Shown: positions 1 to 9,041, counted from the first letter of the stretch. The stretch is 64,000 nt of DNA from Thioclava sp. JE_KL1 (GCF_009296265.1 NZ_WBJS01000007.1:307091-371090); one strand, 5' to 3'. Made by a program: numbers and translations. Notes: a model not told the origin generated them from the letters alone.

Positions 1-1
1 G

Positions 2-1723
2 ACGCAGACACCCTATCAGTTCCAGGACGTCTATGCGCGCCACTTCGGTCTGCCCGAGGGCAAGGTCCGCGTCATCGCGCCTGATGTGGGCGGCTCGTTC
101 GGCATGAAGCTGCATGTCTATAACGAAGAGATGGGCGCCGTCGCGGCGAGCATGATCCTCGAGCGCCCGGTGCGCTACGTGGCCGACCGGCTGGAGAGCT
201 TTCTTTCCGACATCCACGCTCGCGATCATATCGTGAAGGGCCGCATGGCGCTGGACGCGGAGGGCAAGATCCTCGCGATGGACGTCGATGATCTGGCGCC
301 GGTCGGCGCGGTCTCGGCCTATCCGCGCACCAGCGCTGCCGAGGGCAATCAGGTGATCCGCCTCATGGGCGCTCCCTACAACATGCCTGATTATCGCGGC
401 CGGCTGCAGGTCGCCTTTCAGAACAAGGTGCAGACAAGCCAGTATCGCGCGGTGGGGCATCCCATCGCCTGTGCGGTGACCGAGGCGCTGGTTGAACGGG
501 CGGCGGAGGTCACGGGCCTCGATCCGTTCGAGATCCGTGCCCGCAACCTGATTGCCGACGATGCCTATCCGCATGTCTCGGCCACCGGCTATCAGTTCGA
601 GAAGCTCTCGCATCAGGCCAGTCTGGCCAAGCTGCGCGAGATGATGGACCCCGACGCGCTACGTGCCGATCAGGCTCGGCTGCGCGAACAGGGCATCTAT
701 CGCGGGTTCGGCATCGCCTCCTTTGTCGAGATCACCAATCCCGGCGCGGCCTTCTACGGCGTCGGCGGGGCGCGGATCTCCGCGCAGGACGGTGCAGTGG
801 TGCGGATGACGCCCTCTGGCGACATCCATTGTGCCATCTCGGTCACCGAGCAAGGGCAGGGCACCGAGACGATCATCGCGCAGGTGGTCGCCGATCAGCT
901 GGGTGTTTCGCCCGAACGGGTGAGCGTCACCACGGGCGACACCGCGACCACGCCAAGCGGCGGCGCCACCTGGGCTTGCCGGGGCGCCGGCATCGGCGGC
1001 GAGACGGCGCTGCGCGCCGGACGCAAGTTGCGCGAGCGGATTTTGACTTTGGCGGGCGCGCTACTGCAGGCCGATCCGGCGACACTGCGGCTCGAAGATG
1101 GCGCGGTTGTCGATGTCGCCACGGGCGAGGCGCGCATCACGCTCGAAGAGATTGGCCGCGTCGCCACCTACCGGCCCGACACGCTGCCCGACGGGGTCGA
1201 TCATTCGCTGACCGTCGCGCATCATTTCGCGCCCTCCGGCTACCCGTTCGATTTCACCAACGGCATTCAGGGCAGTCTGGTCGAGGTCGATGTGGAGACC
1301 GGCATCGTGCGGATCCTGAAACATTGGGTCGTCGAGGATTGCGGTCGCATCATCAACCCGCTTCTGGTCGACGAACAGATCCGCGGCGGCGTCGTGCAGG
1401 GGCTTGGCCCCGCCTTCTTCGAGGAATGCCAGTACGACGCCGACGGCCAGCTCACCAACGGGTCGCTCGCCGATTATCTCGTGCCCATGGCCTGCGAGAT
1501 GCCCGATATCGAAATCGCCCATATCGAGACGCCCACCGAGGACACGATCCTTGGCGCCAAGGGCGTGGGCGAAGCGGGAACCGCCGCTGCCGGCGCCGCC
1601 GCGATGAACGCGGTGAATGACGCGCTGCGCCCCTTTGGCGCACGGCTCACCCAGACACCCATGACGCCGCTGCGCATCCTTGATGCGCTCGACGCGGCCC
1701 GAAAGCAAAGGACCGATCCATGA
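2..1723 (+). CDS. Molybdenum hydroxylase (xanthine dehydrogenase family) large subunit, 5' truncated by window edge
   Basis: Catalytic molybdopterin-binding subunit of a xanthine dehydrogenase/CO dehydrogenase-type hydroxylase. The frame is open from the first bases, so the N-terminus lies outside the window; 573 residues are visible of a usual ~750-780. Visible motifs are GGSFGMK, the QYRAVGHP substrate-channel stretch, GQGTE, and GAKGVGEAG near the C-terminus carrying the active-site glutamate. The AYRCSFR loop of form I CO dehydrogenase is absent, so this is not a true CoxL; the substrate is probably an aldehyde or N-heterocycle. It overlaps the CoxG-like gene by ATGA. FAD and 2Fe-2S subunits are not visible and probably lie upstream. 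Confidence 0.9.
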   Translation, partial: TQTPYQFQDVYARHFGLPEGKVRVIAPDVGGSFGMKLHVYNEEMGAVAASMILERPVRYVADRLESFLSDIHARDHIVKGRMALDAEGKILAMDVDDLAPVGAVSAYPRTSAAEGNQVIRLMGAPYNMPDYRGRLQVAFQNKVQTSQYRAVGHPIACAVTEALVERAAEVTGLDPFEIRARNLIADDAYPHVSATGYQFEKLSHQASLAKLREMMDPDALRADQARLREQGIYRGFGIASFVEITNPGAAFYGVGGARISAQDGAVVRMTPSGDIHCAISVTEQGQGTETIIAQVVADQLGVSPERVSVTTGDTATTPSGGATWACRGAGIGGETALRAGRKLRERILTLAGALLQADPATLRLEDGAVVDVATGEARITLEEIGRVATYRPDTLPDGVDHSLTVAHHFAPSGYPFDFTNGIQGSLVEVDVETGIVRILKHWVVEDCGRIINPLLVDEQIRGGVVQGLGPAFFEECQYDADGQLTNGSLADYLVPMACEMPDIEIAHIETPTEDTILGAKGVGEAGTAAAGAAAMNAVNDALRPFGARLTQTPMTPLRILDALDAARKQRTDP

Positions 1724-2181
1724 AGCTTGAAGGAGAGCAGCTCCTGAGCGCCGACCCCCAGACCGTCTGGGCGGCACTCTTCGACCGTGACGTGCTGGCC
1801 GAAGCCATTCCCGGCTGCGAAAGCCTCGAACAGCTAAGCGAAACCGAATTCACTGCTGTGGTGAAGCTCAAGATCGGCCCGGTTTCGGCCCGCTTCAAGG
1901 GCGCGGTCACGCTGAGCGATATCGTGCCCGGCCAATCCTGCACGTTGTCCGGCAAAGGCTCGGGTGGGGTCGCGGGGTTCGCCAAGGGGGCGGCGCAGGT
2001 GACGCTGGCGCCCGAGGCGGACGGCACGCGGCTTTGCTATGACGCCGATATCGCGGTGGGCGGGAAGCTCGCCTCTCTCGGCAACCGGCTGATCGGCGCC
2101 ACGGCGCAGAAGCTGACCGACGCCTTTTTCACCAATTTTTCCGATGCGTTGGCCCAACCGGAGGAGGCTGGGCCGACCTGA
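1720..2181 (+). CDS. coxG: CoxG-family SRPBCC protein (Mo-hydroxylase accessory)
   Basis: A 153-residue protein of the carbon monoxide dehydrogenase subunit G family (SRPBCC/START-like fold). It opens with the typical 'EGEQLLSADPQTVWAAL' stretch, followed by 'IPGCESLEQL' and the 'KLKIGPVSARFKG' strand pair. In CO dehydrogenase systems CoxG helps anchor the enzyme at the membrane; a similar role is inferred here. Its ATG overlaps the TGA of the large subunit (ATGA), so translation is probably coupled. About 80 bp follow before the TRAP transporter genes, with no terminator seen. Confidence 0.85.
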   Translation: MKLEGEQLLSADPQTVWAALFDRDVLAEAIPGCESLEQLSETEFTAVVKLKIGPVSARFKGAVTLSDIVPGQSCTLSGKGSGGVAGFAKGAAQVTLAPEADGTRLCYDADIAVGGKLASLGNRLIGATAQKLTDAFFTNFSDALAQPEEAGPT

Positions 2182-2261
2182 TCCGCTGGCGCGCAGCGAG
2201 GTCAGGCCAGACACGAAAAAAAGCGCGTATAACAAGAACCATCCTTGGGAGGAGGATACTA

Positions 2262-3335
2262 ATGACAACGACACGCAGGGCCTTTGTGGCCATGTCCTCG
2301 GCAGCCTTGGCGCTGCCCTTTCTGAACACCCGCAGCATCGCGGCTCAGAACATCTCGATTCAGATCGGGTCGAGCCACCCGACCAACAATATCTGGGTCT
2401 ACGCCATGCAGAACGCACTGCAACCGGCGCTCGAAAAGCTGCTGGCGGATGCGGGCGGCGAGTATTCCGTGAGCTGGAACGAGAACTACGGCGGCACGCT
2501 CTACAAGTTCAAGGACACCCGCACGGCGGTGCGCGACGGCATCGTCGATGTCGGCATGGTGGGGACGGTCTGGGAAGGCTCGGCGATGCCGCTGCAGAAC
2601 GTGACCTATTTCACCCCCTTCGCGAATGTCGATCATAACGTCACCATCGACATCTTCGACAAGCTGACCGACGAGCTGCCGGAGCTGCGCGCAGGGTGGA
2701 CCGACCAGAACATGGTGCATCTGTCCTCGCTGGTGACCGACAGCTACGACGTCTACGCCAAATTCCCCATCACCTCGGTCGATGACATCCGGAACCGCCG
2801 CCTCAACGCGCCGGGCACCTCGGCCAACTGGCTGGCGGAGACCGGCTGCACGCCGGTGGATGGCGCGCTGACCACCTATTACACCGACATCCAGACCGGC
2901 GTTTCCGAGGGCACGCTCTCCTTCGCCAGCGGGATCCAGCCCACTCGAGTCTACGAGGTTGCGCCGCATCTGACGCGGGTCGGCTTCGGCTCGATGTATT
3001 TCGGCGGGATCGCGGTGAACAAGGGCTTCTACGACCGGCTGCCCGAGCCCGTGCAGGCCGCGCTGAAAGAAGCGGGACGTATCACCTCGCGCGCGCATGG
3101 CGACTACATCACGAAACGCACGACCGAGGCGATCACCGAGATGAAGGGCGCCGGGCTGCAGATCACCGAAATGGCCCCTGCAGAGCGCGAACGCTGGGCC
3201 GAGACGCTCCCCGACGTCGCGAAGCCTTGGCTTGAGGCCAATGGCGCGGCGGCGGCAACGGTGGCCAAAGCGTATTTTGGCGAACTGGAAGCTCGTGGCA
3301 TCAAACCTGCCCGTGACTGGACCGCCGGGATCTGA
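2262..3335 (+). CDS. dctP: TRAP transporter substrate-binding protein (DctP type)
   Basis: A 357-residue periplasmic binding protein of a tripartite ATP-independent transporter. The N-terminus has a twin-arginine-like signal (TTRRAFVAM, then a hydrophobic stretch ending near SIAAQN). The mature part begins with the DctP pattern IQIGSSHPTNN and continues with 'VRDGIVDVGMVG' and 'YFGGIAVNKGFYDRLP'. The start is supported by a GGGAGGAGG Shine-Dalgarno run about 7 bp upstream. With the two permease genes downstream it makes a complete TRAP set. Position next to the Mo-hydroxylase suggests it brings in that enzyme's substrate; the ligand cannot be read from the sequence. Confidence 0.92.
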   Translation: MTTTRRAFVAMSSAALALPFLNTRSIAAQNISIQIGSSHPTNNIWVYAMQNALQPALEKLLADAGGEYSVSWNENYGGTLYKFKDTRTAVRDGIVDVGMVGTVWEGSAMPLQNVTYFTPFANVDHNVTIDIFDKLTDELPELRAGWTDQNMVHLSSLVTDSYDVYAKFPITSVDDIRNRRLNAPGTSANWLAETGCTPVDGALTTYYTDIQTGVSEGTLSFASGIQPTRVYEVAPHLTRVGFGSMYFGGIAVNKGFYDRLPEPVQAALKEAGRITSRAHGDYITKRTTEAITEMKGAGLQITEMAPAERERWAETLPDVAKPWLEANGAAAATVAKAYFGELEARGIKPARDWTAGI

Positions 3336-3375
3336 AGCCATGGCTTCGATCCCGCGCGCAACTGAGGGAGCCTCT

Positions 3376-3921
3376 ATGCAACGCGCCAGTCTCCTGGCTA
3401 CAAGCCTGCCCGCGCTTCGGCGCGGGCTACAGCTTGCCCTGAACGCGATGGCGGCGGTGGGCGTGCTGTGGATTTTTGCCATCATGTTGCTGATCGTCGC
3501 CGACGTGGTCGGTCGCAATTTTCTGGCCGCACCGATCATCGGCGTCGCCGAGATCGCGGCCCGCTCGGTCGTGGCCATCGTCTTCCTGCTGCTGCCGGCT
3601 GCCGCGCTGAACGGCACCCTGATCCGGTCGGATTTCCTGATGCGTGGGCTCCAGCGTTTTTCGCCCCGGTCGGTGCGGCTACTGGACAGCCTGTTTGCGC
3701 TTGCCGGGGCGGTCATCTTCGGACTGGTGGCGCTGGCCGCCTGGCCCGATACGCATGACGCCTGGGTCAGCTCCGAGTTTTTCGGAGTGCGCGGCGTCTG
3801 GACGCTGCCGACCTTCCCCTTCCACCTGTTGGTGGTGCTGGGGGCTTCTGTCACCAGTCTCGCCTGCATCTTTTCGGCCGTCGAGACCCTGCTGAACCGC
3901 CCGACTGAGGAGCACTTCTGA
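3376..3921 (+). CDS. dctQ: TRAP transporter small permease (DctQ type)
   Basis: A protein of 181 residues with four hydrophobic segments, the size and layout of a DctQ small membrane subunit. Characteristic features are 'IVADVVGRNFL' after helix 1, 'GVAEIAARSVV' and the charged 'LIRSDFL' turn. The open frame extends upstream into dctP, but the ATG at 3376 has a GAGGGAG ribosome site 6 bp before it and begins directly before the first helix, so it is preferred over ATG 3340. The gene ends 1 bp before dctM starts. Confidence 0.88.
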   Translation: MQRASLLATSLPALRRGLQLALNAMAAVGVLWIFAIMLLIVADVVGRNFLAAPIIGVAEIAARSVVAIVFLLLPAAALNGTLIRSDFLMRGLQRFSPRSVRLLDSLFALAGAVIFGLVALAAWPDTHDAWVSSEFFGVRGVWTLPTFPFHLLVVLGASVTSLACIFSAVETLLNRPTEEHF

Positions 3922-3922
3922 C

Positions 3923-5245
3923 ATGAGCAGCATCACCATAGGACTGATCCTCATTGGCGTGCTCTTCGCGCTCGTGCTCTTGGGGATGCGCATCGCCGTG
4001 GCGCTTCTGGTCGTGGCCTTTGCCGGGGTCTGGATCATTCGCGGCAATTTCGACCTTTCCATGCGGCTCATGTCCATCGCCGCCTACAATGGGGTTGCCA
4101 ACTATCTCTTCGCGACGATCCCGCTCTTTGTTCTGATGGGGCACCTCGTCAGCATCTCGAATGTGGGCAAGGATACGTTCGACGTCGCCGAGGCGCTGCT
4201 GCGCCGCCTGCTTGGCGGCCTCGGCATTGCCACCGTGGCCGCCAACACTGTCTTTGCCGCCGTGACCGGCGTTTCCATCGCCTCGGCAGCGGTTTTCACC
4301 AAGGTCGCCGTGCCTGAGATGACGCGCCACGGCTATTCGCCCTCGTTTTCCGCGGGCACCGTCGCGGGCAGTTCGGTTCTCGGCATGCTCATCCCACCGA
4401 GCCTGCTTCTGATCATCTACGGTGTGTTGGCCGAGCAATCCATCGGCCGGATGTTCATCGCGGGGCTGGTGCCTGGCGCGCTGCTGGCGACGGGCTTCGT
4501 GTTGTGGATCCTGTTGGCCGCGAAATTCGCGCCCGGCATCGTCTTTGCCTCTCCCAAGGCCCAAGAGACCGACCCCGAGGCGCAGGCCTATGATGACCTG
4601 TCGACGGGCGAGCTCCTGCGCAAGATCGTCCCGATCATCGTGCTGGTGACCTTCGTTCTCGGCGGGCTCTATTCCGGGTTCTTCACCCCGACGGAAGCCG
4701 GGGGCGTCGGAGCCTTCGCGGCGCTGATCATTGCGATCTTCCGGCGTAGCCTGAACCTGCGCGGTTGCTGGGCGGTGCTGAGCCAAACCGGCACCATCTC
4801 GGTCGGCATCCTCGCGCTGCTGGTGGCCGCTGGCTTCTACAGCCAGATGCTTGCCGTCGCAGGTATCCCGGCCGCTATCGGCGCCTTTGTGAGCGGCAGC
4901 GGCTTTGGCCCGGTCGGGTTCCTGATCGTCTATGTGCTGCTGGTGCTGCTTCTCGGTATGATCCTGGATAGCAGTTCGATCCTGCTGATCGTGGTTCCTA
5001 TCGCAGCTCCGATCGCGCAGCACCTTGGTTACGACTTGATCCAGTTCGGCATCATCACGGTGATTGCGGTCGAGGTCGGGTTGCTCACACCGCCCTTCGG
5101 GATTTCGATCTTCACGGTGCATTCGACGCTTGGAGACCGGAGCGTCTCCCTGGAATCCATCTTTGCCGGTGCGCTGCCCTATGTCGGCGTGATGCTGGGT
5201 GTGCTGATCCTCGTGGCCTCCTTTCCAGTGCTGATTATCGGTTAA
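3923..5245 (+). CDS. dctM: TRAP transporter large permease (DctM type)
   Basis: A 440-residue integral membrane protein with about 12 hydrophobic segments, the normal size for the Na+- or H+-coupled DctM subunit. Family features include 'NYLFATIPLFVLMGHLV', 'GVSIASAAVFTKVAVPEM', 'SSVLGMLIPPSLLLIIYG', 'FFTPTEAGGVGAFAAL' and a C-terminal 'VEVGLLTPPFG'. It follows dctQ by 1 bp. No hairpin with a T run is visible after its stop, so read-through to the xdhC-like gene 247 bp downstream is possible. Confidence 0.93.
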   Translation: MSSITIGLILIGVLFALVLLGMRIAVALLVVAFAGVWIIRGNFDLSMRLMSIAAYNGVANYLFATIPLFVLMGHLVSISNVGKDTFDVAEALLRRLLGGLGIATVAANTVFAAVTGVSIASAAVFTKVAVPEMTRHGYSPSFSAGTVAGSSVLGMLIPPSLLLIIYGVLAEQSIGRMFIAGLVPGALLATGFVLWILLAAKFAPGIVFASPKAQETDPEAQAYDDLSTGELLRKIVPIIVLVTFVLGGLYSGFFTPTEAGGVGAFAALIIAIFRRSLNLRGCWAVLSQTGTISVGILALLVAAGFYSQMLAVAGIPAAIGAFVSGSGFGPVGFLIVYVLLVLLLGMILDSSSILLIVVPIAAPIAQHLGYDLIQFGIITVIAVEVGLLTPPFGISIFTVHSTLGDRSVSLESIFAGALPYVGVMLGVLILVASFPVLIIG

Positions 5246-5492
5246 GAGATCCCAGGCGCTGTGATCGATCTACTCCTCTCTCTCGGGTCAAAGCGCGGCG
5301 CGTAGGTCCGGGAGAGAGCGCGAGATTTGAACCTGCGAAGCGAAACCGTCCGAAGACGTCGCGGCGTGTCGCGTTGGCCGCACGCAACGGGATTGGATGA
5401 GCTTCGTCGCAAGGAGGCGGGGCGACTTTGGGACGCCGATCCGAGTTCGAGATATGCAGAGAAACGGACACCTTTCTAAGAGGGTAAATGGC

Positions 5493-6392
5493 ATGGATCA
5501 GTCAACGACAGTTCTATGCGAGACCGAATGGCCCTTGGCTCGGTTCTTGGGGCCGGGGCCAATGTGTCTGTGTTTCATCAGCCATGTCGAGGGACCGTCA
5601 TATCGACCGCTCGGCTCTGGCATGGCAGTCGATGGTGCCGGGCGGCGGTTCGGCAATTTGTCGTCGGGATGTATCGACGAGGATGTCGCGCTTCACGCGG
5701 TGGAGGCGTTGAAAACCGGCGCTCCGACGGTGCTGCGTTACGGGCGCGGGTCGCCTTTCATGGATATTCAACTGCCTTGTGGGGGAGGGCTGGAAGTAAC
5801 CTTGCTGCCAGCCCCGGATCGTGAGGTTCTGGACGTGGTGCATCGCCGTCTGGTCGCGCGTGAAAATGCGACGCTGACGGTGCTGCCGGATGGCCAGATC
5901 GAAAACGGCGCGACGCGCGGCGGTCTGACGATGACCTTGCGCCCCAAAGTGCGGGTTCTGGTCTTTGGCGACGGTCCCGAGCCTCGGGGATTTTCCGCGC
6001 TTGCGCAGGCTGCGGGTTTGCCGGTCACGCTATATGCCGGAGCCGAGGAGACGCGCGATGGCATTGCAGGCGCATGCGCGTTTTCCGGCAAGACCTGGCC
6101 CGATACGGCCCATGTCGATTATCGCACGGCCGTCACGCTTTTCTTCCACGACCATGAGCGCGAAACCGCACTTTTGACGCATGCCTTGGAGACTCGCGCT
6201 TTCTATATCGGGGCGCAGGGAAGCCTTCGGGCGCGTCAATTGCGCGAAGCGGCCTTGAGTGCCGCCGGGGTGGAGGACGCGGGAATTGCGCGGCTTGTCG
6301 AACCCTTCGGATATGTCGCACATGCCCGGTCCGCGCAGGAAATGGCCGCTGGTGTGCTTGCTCAGGTGATCGATCACGCCCGGCGCGTCTGA
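5493..6392 (+). CDS. xdhC: XdhC/CoxI-family molybdenum cofactor insertion protein
   Basis: A 299-residue XdhC-type chaperone that prepares and inserts the molybdenum cofactor into xanthine dehydrogenase-like enzymes. The N-terminal XdhC/CoxI domain shows 'GPSYRPLGSGMAV' and 'GNLSSGCIDEDVALHA'; the C-terminal Rossmann-like domain has 'VLVFGDGPEPRGFSALA' and 'FYIGAQGSLRARQLR'. The ATG at 5493 is chosen because AAGAGGG lies 8 bp upstream; the open frame extends about 96 bp further 5'. It closes the Mo-hydroxylase/TRAP cluster and most plausibly serves the enzyme at the left edge. Confidence 0.87.
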   Translation: MDQSTTVLCETEWPLARFLGPGPMCLCFISHVEGPSYRPLGSGMAVDGAGRRFGNLSSGCIDEDVALHAVEALKTGAPTVLRYGRGSPFMDIQLPCGGGLEVTLLPAPDREVLDVVHRRLVARENATLTVLPDGQIENGATRGGLTMTLRPKVRVLVFGDGPEPRGFSALAQAAGLPVTLYAGAEETRDGIAGACAFSGKTWPDTAHVDYRTAVTLFFHDHERETALLTHALETRAFYIGAQGSLRARQLREAALSAAGVEDAGIARLVEPFGYVAHARSAQEMAAGVLAQVIDHARRV

Positions 6393-6589
6393 CGTAGGCG
6401 CGGCGTGATCTCATGTTCGCTTCTCGGGGCTTTTTGGCGGAATTCCTCTCCGAGATATACATCTCGATTTTCAAGTAGAGATCACAACTAAACATAAATA
6501 AATCAGTTATTTAAGACGAATTCGATTCCCTAGGGAAGGCTTTCGTGCTACACATGATGATACACAAAGCTCTTTTCCGGAGATGTGCG

Positions 6590-8020
6590 ATGAATATCAC
6601 TAAACGTGGCGAAGTCTGGCATCTGCGTCGGCGGGTTCCCAAGGGGTATGCCTCTGTCGATCCGCGCCGTGAGGTGGTTATCAGTCTTCGGACTGGGTCT
6701 GAGACGGTGGCGCGAGAGAAGGCCCCGGTGCTCTGGGCCGAGCAGATCGAGGTCTGGGAGGCGATGCTCGATGGCGACACGGAAGACGCGGAGGCGCGGT
6801 TCGCTGCAGCCAAGCGGTTTGCGAAGGCGCGAGGCTACCGGTTTCTCGACGCGCGCAAGGTGGCACGTCTGCCTGTGCAAGAGCTACTCGCGCGTATCGA
6901 CCTGGTCGCCAGTGATGAGATGCGCAATCCGCTCGGAGCGGACTCCCTTCTTGGCGGGGCGGAGCTGCCTTTGATCACCGTGTCGCGGGCGCTCGAGCTG
7001 TTCTGGGGGCTCGCATGCGACAAGACCTTGGGCAAGAGTGCAGACCAAGTTCGACGCTGGCGCTACCCGCATATCAAGGCGGTGCAGAATTTCATCGCGG
7101 TTGTCGGTGACAAGCCGCTTGATGATCTGACGCGCGATGATTTCCTCGATTTTCGCGATTGGTGGGCAGAGCGGATGGCGTCCGAAAGGCTCACGGCGAA
7201 TTCTGCGAACAAGGATCTGACGCATCTCAGTGCGGTCTTGAGGCGCGTGAGCCGTGACAAGCGGCTCGGGCTCGAACTGCCGCTCGAAGATCTTGGCTTC
7301 CGGCAGGGGAAAGCGGCGCGGCGGCCCTCTTTCTCCGACGCGTGGGTCCGGGCCCGCTTGCTGGCCCCTGGGGCGCTCGATGGGTTGGAGCCGCAAGCGC
7401 GGGCGATCTTGCTGGTAATGGTGAATACCGGGCTCCGCCCGAGCGAGATCGCAGCGCTGAGGCGTGAGGAGATCCGGCTCGATGATCCGATCCCGCATTT
7501 GATCCTGCAGCCGATCGGGCGAGTTCTGAAGACACAGAATGCGGAACGGGTGATGCCGCTGCACGGGGTGTCGCTCGAGGCGATGCGCGCGTTCCCGAAT
7601 GGGTTTTCGCGCTATCGCGAGGGCGCGGCCACGCTTAGTGCCACGGTGAACACCTATCTGCGTGACGCCGGTCTGCTAGAGAGCGAGCGGCATTCTCTCT
7701 ACAGCCTTCGGCATGCGTTTGAGGATCGGATGCTTGCTGCTGGGATCGACGAGCGGATTCGGCGCGACATCATGGGGCATGCTCTGGGGCGTGAGCGCTA
7801 CGGGGAAGGTGGGGGCGGTTGGCGACGATTGCGGAGCTACTCGAGCCCATCGCATTCTGAGGCGTGTGAGCAATCAGCTCCGCAGTTTCACCTTGAGCAG
7901 ATTAGCGGGGTCGATATCGAGGGCCTGCGCGAGGCGCCAGACATTGTCGATGGAGATATTCTGCTCGCTGCGCTCAACGGCGCTCAAATAGGTTCTGTTG
8001 AGACCAGATTCGAGCGCTAG
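6590..8020 (+). CDS. Tyrosine-type site-specific integrase with frameshifted C-terminal tail
   Basis: A phage-integrase-family recombinase. The N-terminal part (about 1-100, 'GEVWHLRRRVPKGY') resembles the DUF6538 domain of proteobacterial integrases; the catalytic domain shows TGLRPSEIAAL (Arg 283), YSLRHAFEDR (Arg 374, with Tyr where the HxxR His usually is), MGH (His 397) and the ERYGEG tyrosine (Tyr 404). Just after Tyr 404, at a G run at 7811-7815, the frame appears lost: the -1 frame reads RLATIAELLEPIAF and stops at 7858-7860, a natural end 13 bp before the convergent XRE gene. As sequenced, the frame runs antisense through that gene to 8020. The ATG at 6590 has a GGAG-like site upstream. 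No attachment site could be identified. Confidence 0.8.
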   Translation: MNITKRGEVWHLRRRVPKGYASVDPRREVVISLRTGSETVAREKAPVLWAEQIEVWEAMLDGDTEDAEARFAAAKRFAKARGYRFLDARKVARLPVQELLARIDLVASDEMRNPLGADSLLGGAELPLITVSRALELFWGLACDKTLGKSADQVRRWRYPHIKAVQNFIAVVGDKPLDDLTRDDFLDFRDWWAERMASERLTANSANKDLTHLSAVLRRVSRDKRLGLELPLEDLGFRQGKAARRPSFSDAWVRARLLAPGALDGLEPQARAILLVMVNTGLRPSEIAALRREEIRLDDPIPHLILQPIGRVLKTQNAERVMPLHGVSLEAMRAFPNGFSRYREGAATLSATVNTYLRDAGLLESERHSLYSLRHAFEDRMLAAGIDERIRRDIMGHALGRERYGEGGGGWRRLRSYSSPSHSEACEQSAPQFHLEQISGVDIEGLREAPDIVDGDILLAALNGAQIGSVETRFER

Positions 8021-8128
8021 ACGTTCCTGCGACCATCCACGCTCTGCGCGCAGTGATCTGAGGTTGCTCGCGAGCGTGTCGCGCAGAGGGCTTTTCGGCG
8101 TTCGTTTCACCCCCTTGCAATCGCGCAA
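7874..8128 (-). CDS. Small XRE-family helix-turn-helix regulator
   Basis: An 84-residue DNA-binding protein that is almost entirely one Cro/CI-type helix-turn-helix: 'LASNLRSLRAERGWSQERL' then 'SGLNRTYLSAVERSEQNIS' and 'LAQALDIDPANLL'. Single-domain XRE proteins of this kind commonly regulate mobile-element or restriction genes. It is convergent with the integrase and divergent from the unknown gene at 8204, with only about 75 bp between the two starts, so that gap probably holds its operator. The first ATG and a later in-frame GTG (K-G-V-K) are both possible starts. Confidence 0.75.
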   Translation of the reverse strand: MRDCKGVKRTPKSPLRDTLASNLRSLRAERGWSQERLALESGLNRTYLSAVERSEQNISIDNVWRLAQALDIDPANLLKVKLRS

Positions 8129-8203
8129 TGTTGGTTTTAGCTCTACCGGTTATAAGAGACATTCGTGTGCTCGCTGATACATCTTTGCAAAGGAACCAGA
8201 TCG

Positions 8204-8854
8204 ATGACCGCAACTGAAATCGACCCCAGTTTTCTGCTAATTTCCGATCGAGAGATGTATATTCATCGTGATCTCAGTCTTGCCGAAGCGCTCGGCGATG
8301 GGTTTGTCTATCGCCGTATCAAGAACATGCTGGCGGACCCCTTGCTGCGTCCGCTCCTTGAGCTGTTGGAGAATGGTGCGACGAGCTACGAAGGCGCGCT
8401 CAAACTTAAAGGGCGCGGATTTCTCGAGACGCGGTCGATGATCGCGCGGCGAGGCCCGTTCAAGGAAGACGAGTTTCAGTATGTCCTGTTGACGGGTGAG
8501 GCTTGCAGCTATGCCCATCGCTGGCTCTTCGGGAGAGCGGAGGGGCCTGAGCCGGATCTCGATCCGACGGAGTCCCTGCTGAAGGCTATTCGGCGCTATC
8601 TCGTTGTCGACGCCGGTTCTGGTATCGTGGTGGGGCGAGATGTGCTGGAGGTCGCGATCGATCTCGATGATATGAAAATCTTGGGGCGCCTCGTGCATCT
8701 GGACTACGGGCTTCGTCAACTTTCGGATCCTGGTTTCAGTGACCCGGTTTCCGAGGCGGATTGGATGGAAGCTCGCGCGTATTGGTCCGGGGCGGATAGT
8801 GCCGACCGAGTTGGGGCTGCGATCGTATCCTTCGACTCGTCCGAATTCCCGTAA
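8204..8854 (+). CDS. Hypothetical protein, not recognised
   Basis: A soluble 216-residue protein of no family I can name. It has no signal peptide or membrane segment, is rich in Asp/Glu, and contains two paired stretches worth noting: 'LSLAEALGDGFVYRRIKNML' at residues ~22-41 and 'LVVDAGSGIVVGRDVLEVAI' around 130-150. The ATG at 8204 is preceded by AAAGGAACC; the open frame extends 13 codons further upstream without a ribosome site. It is transcribed away from the XRE gene and ends before a strong terminator, so it is probably cargo of the same small mobile segment. Confidence 0.6.
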   Translation: MTATEIDPSFLLISDREMYIHRDLSLAEALGDGFVYRRIKNMLADPLLRPLLELLENGATSYEGALKLKGRGFLETRSMIARRGPFKEDEFQYVLLTGEACSYAHRWLFGRAEGPEPDLDPTESLLKAIRRYLVVDAGSGIVVGRDVLEVAIDLDDMKILGRLVHLDYGLRQLSDPGFSDPVSEADWMEARAYWSGADSADRVGAAIVSFDSSEFP

Positions 8855-8948
8855 GTGTTCTCGCGAGGGGGCAGCAGGGCTGCATCCACGAACAGAGTGT
8901 CAGTTTTTCTTTCCTTCTGTCGCGTCGCGATAGAAAGATATTCCAACA

Positions 8949-8988
8949 AAAAGCCGCGACTATGATGGTCGCGGCTCTTGCTTTTTTG
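8949..8988 (+). terminator. Bidirectional intrinsic terminator
   Basis: Perfect 8-bp stem GCCGCGAC / GTCGCGGC (8953-8960 and 8968-8975) with a 7-base loop, followed on the + strand by a T6 run at 8982-8987 and preceded by AAAAA, which gives a T run on the - strand. It lies between the convergent unknown gene (8204-8854) and the manC operon, so it should end both transcripts. Confidence 0.85.
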
Positions 8989-9041
8989 CTCAAGAATTTC
9001 GAGGCGTTGGTGTTACCTTGTCCTTGGAAGCGGCGCCACCG

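Noticed and set aside
2..1723. Form I CO dehydrogenase (CoxL)
   Set aside because: The AYRCSFR active-site loop is not present; the corresponding stretch is QYRAVGHP.
2259..3869. Long - strand frame (536 codons) opposite the TRAP genes
   Set aside because: Arg/Ala/Gly-rich translation without motifs, lying antisense to well-recognised dctP and dctQ.
3851..5122. Long - strand frame opposite dctM
   Set aside because: Composition (His, Asp, Arg, Gln-rich) is that of an antisense shadow of a membrane protein gene.
6393..8854. Prophage
   Set aside because: Only an integrase and a small XRE regulator; no structural, lysis or replication phage gene.
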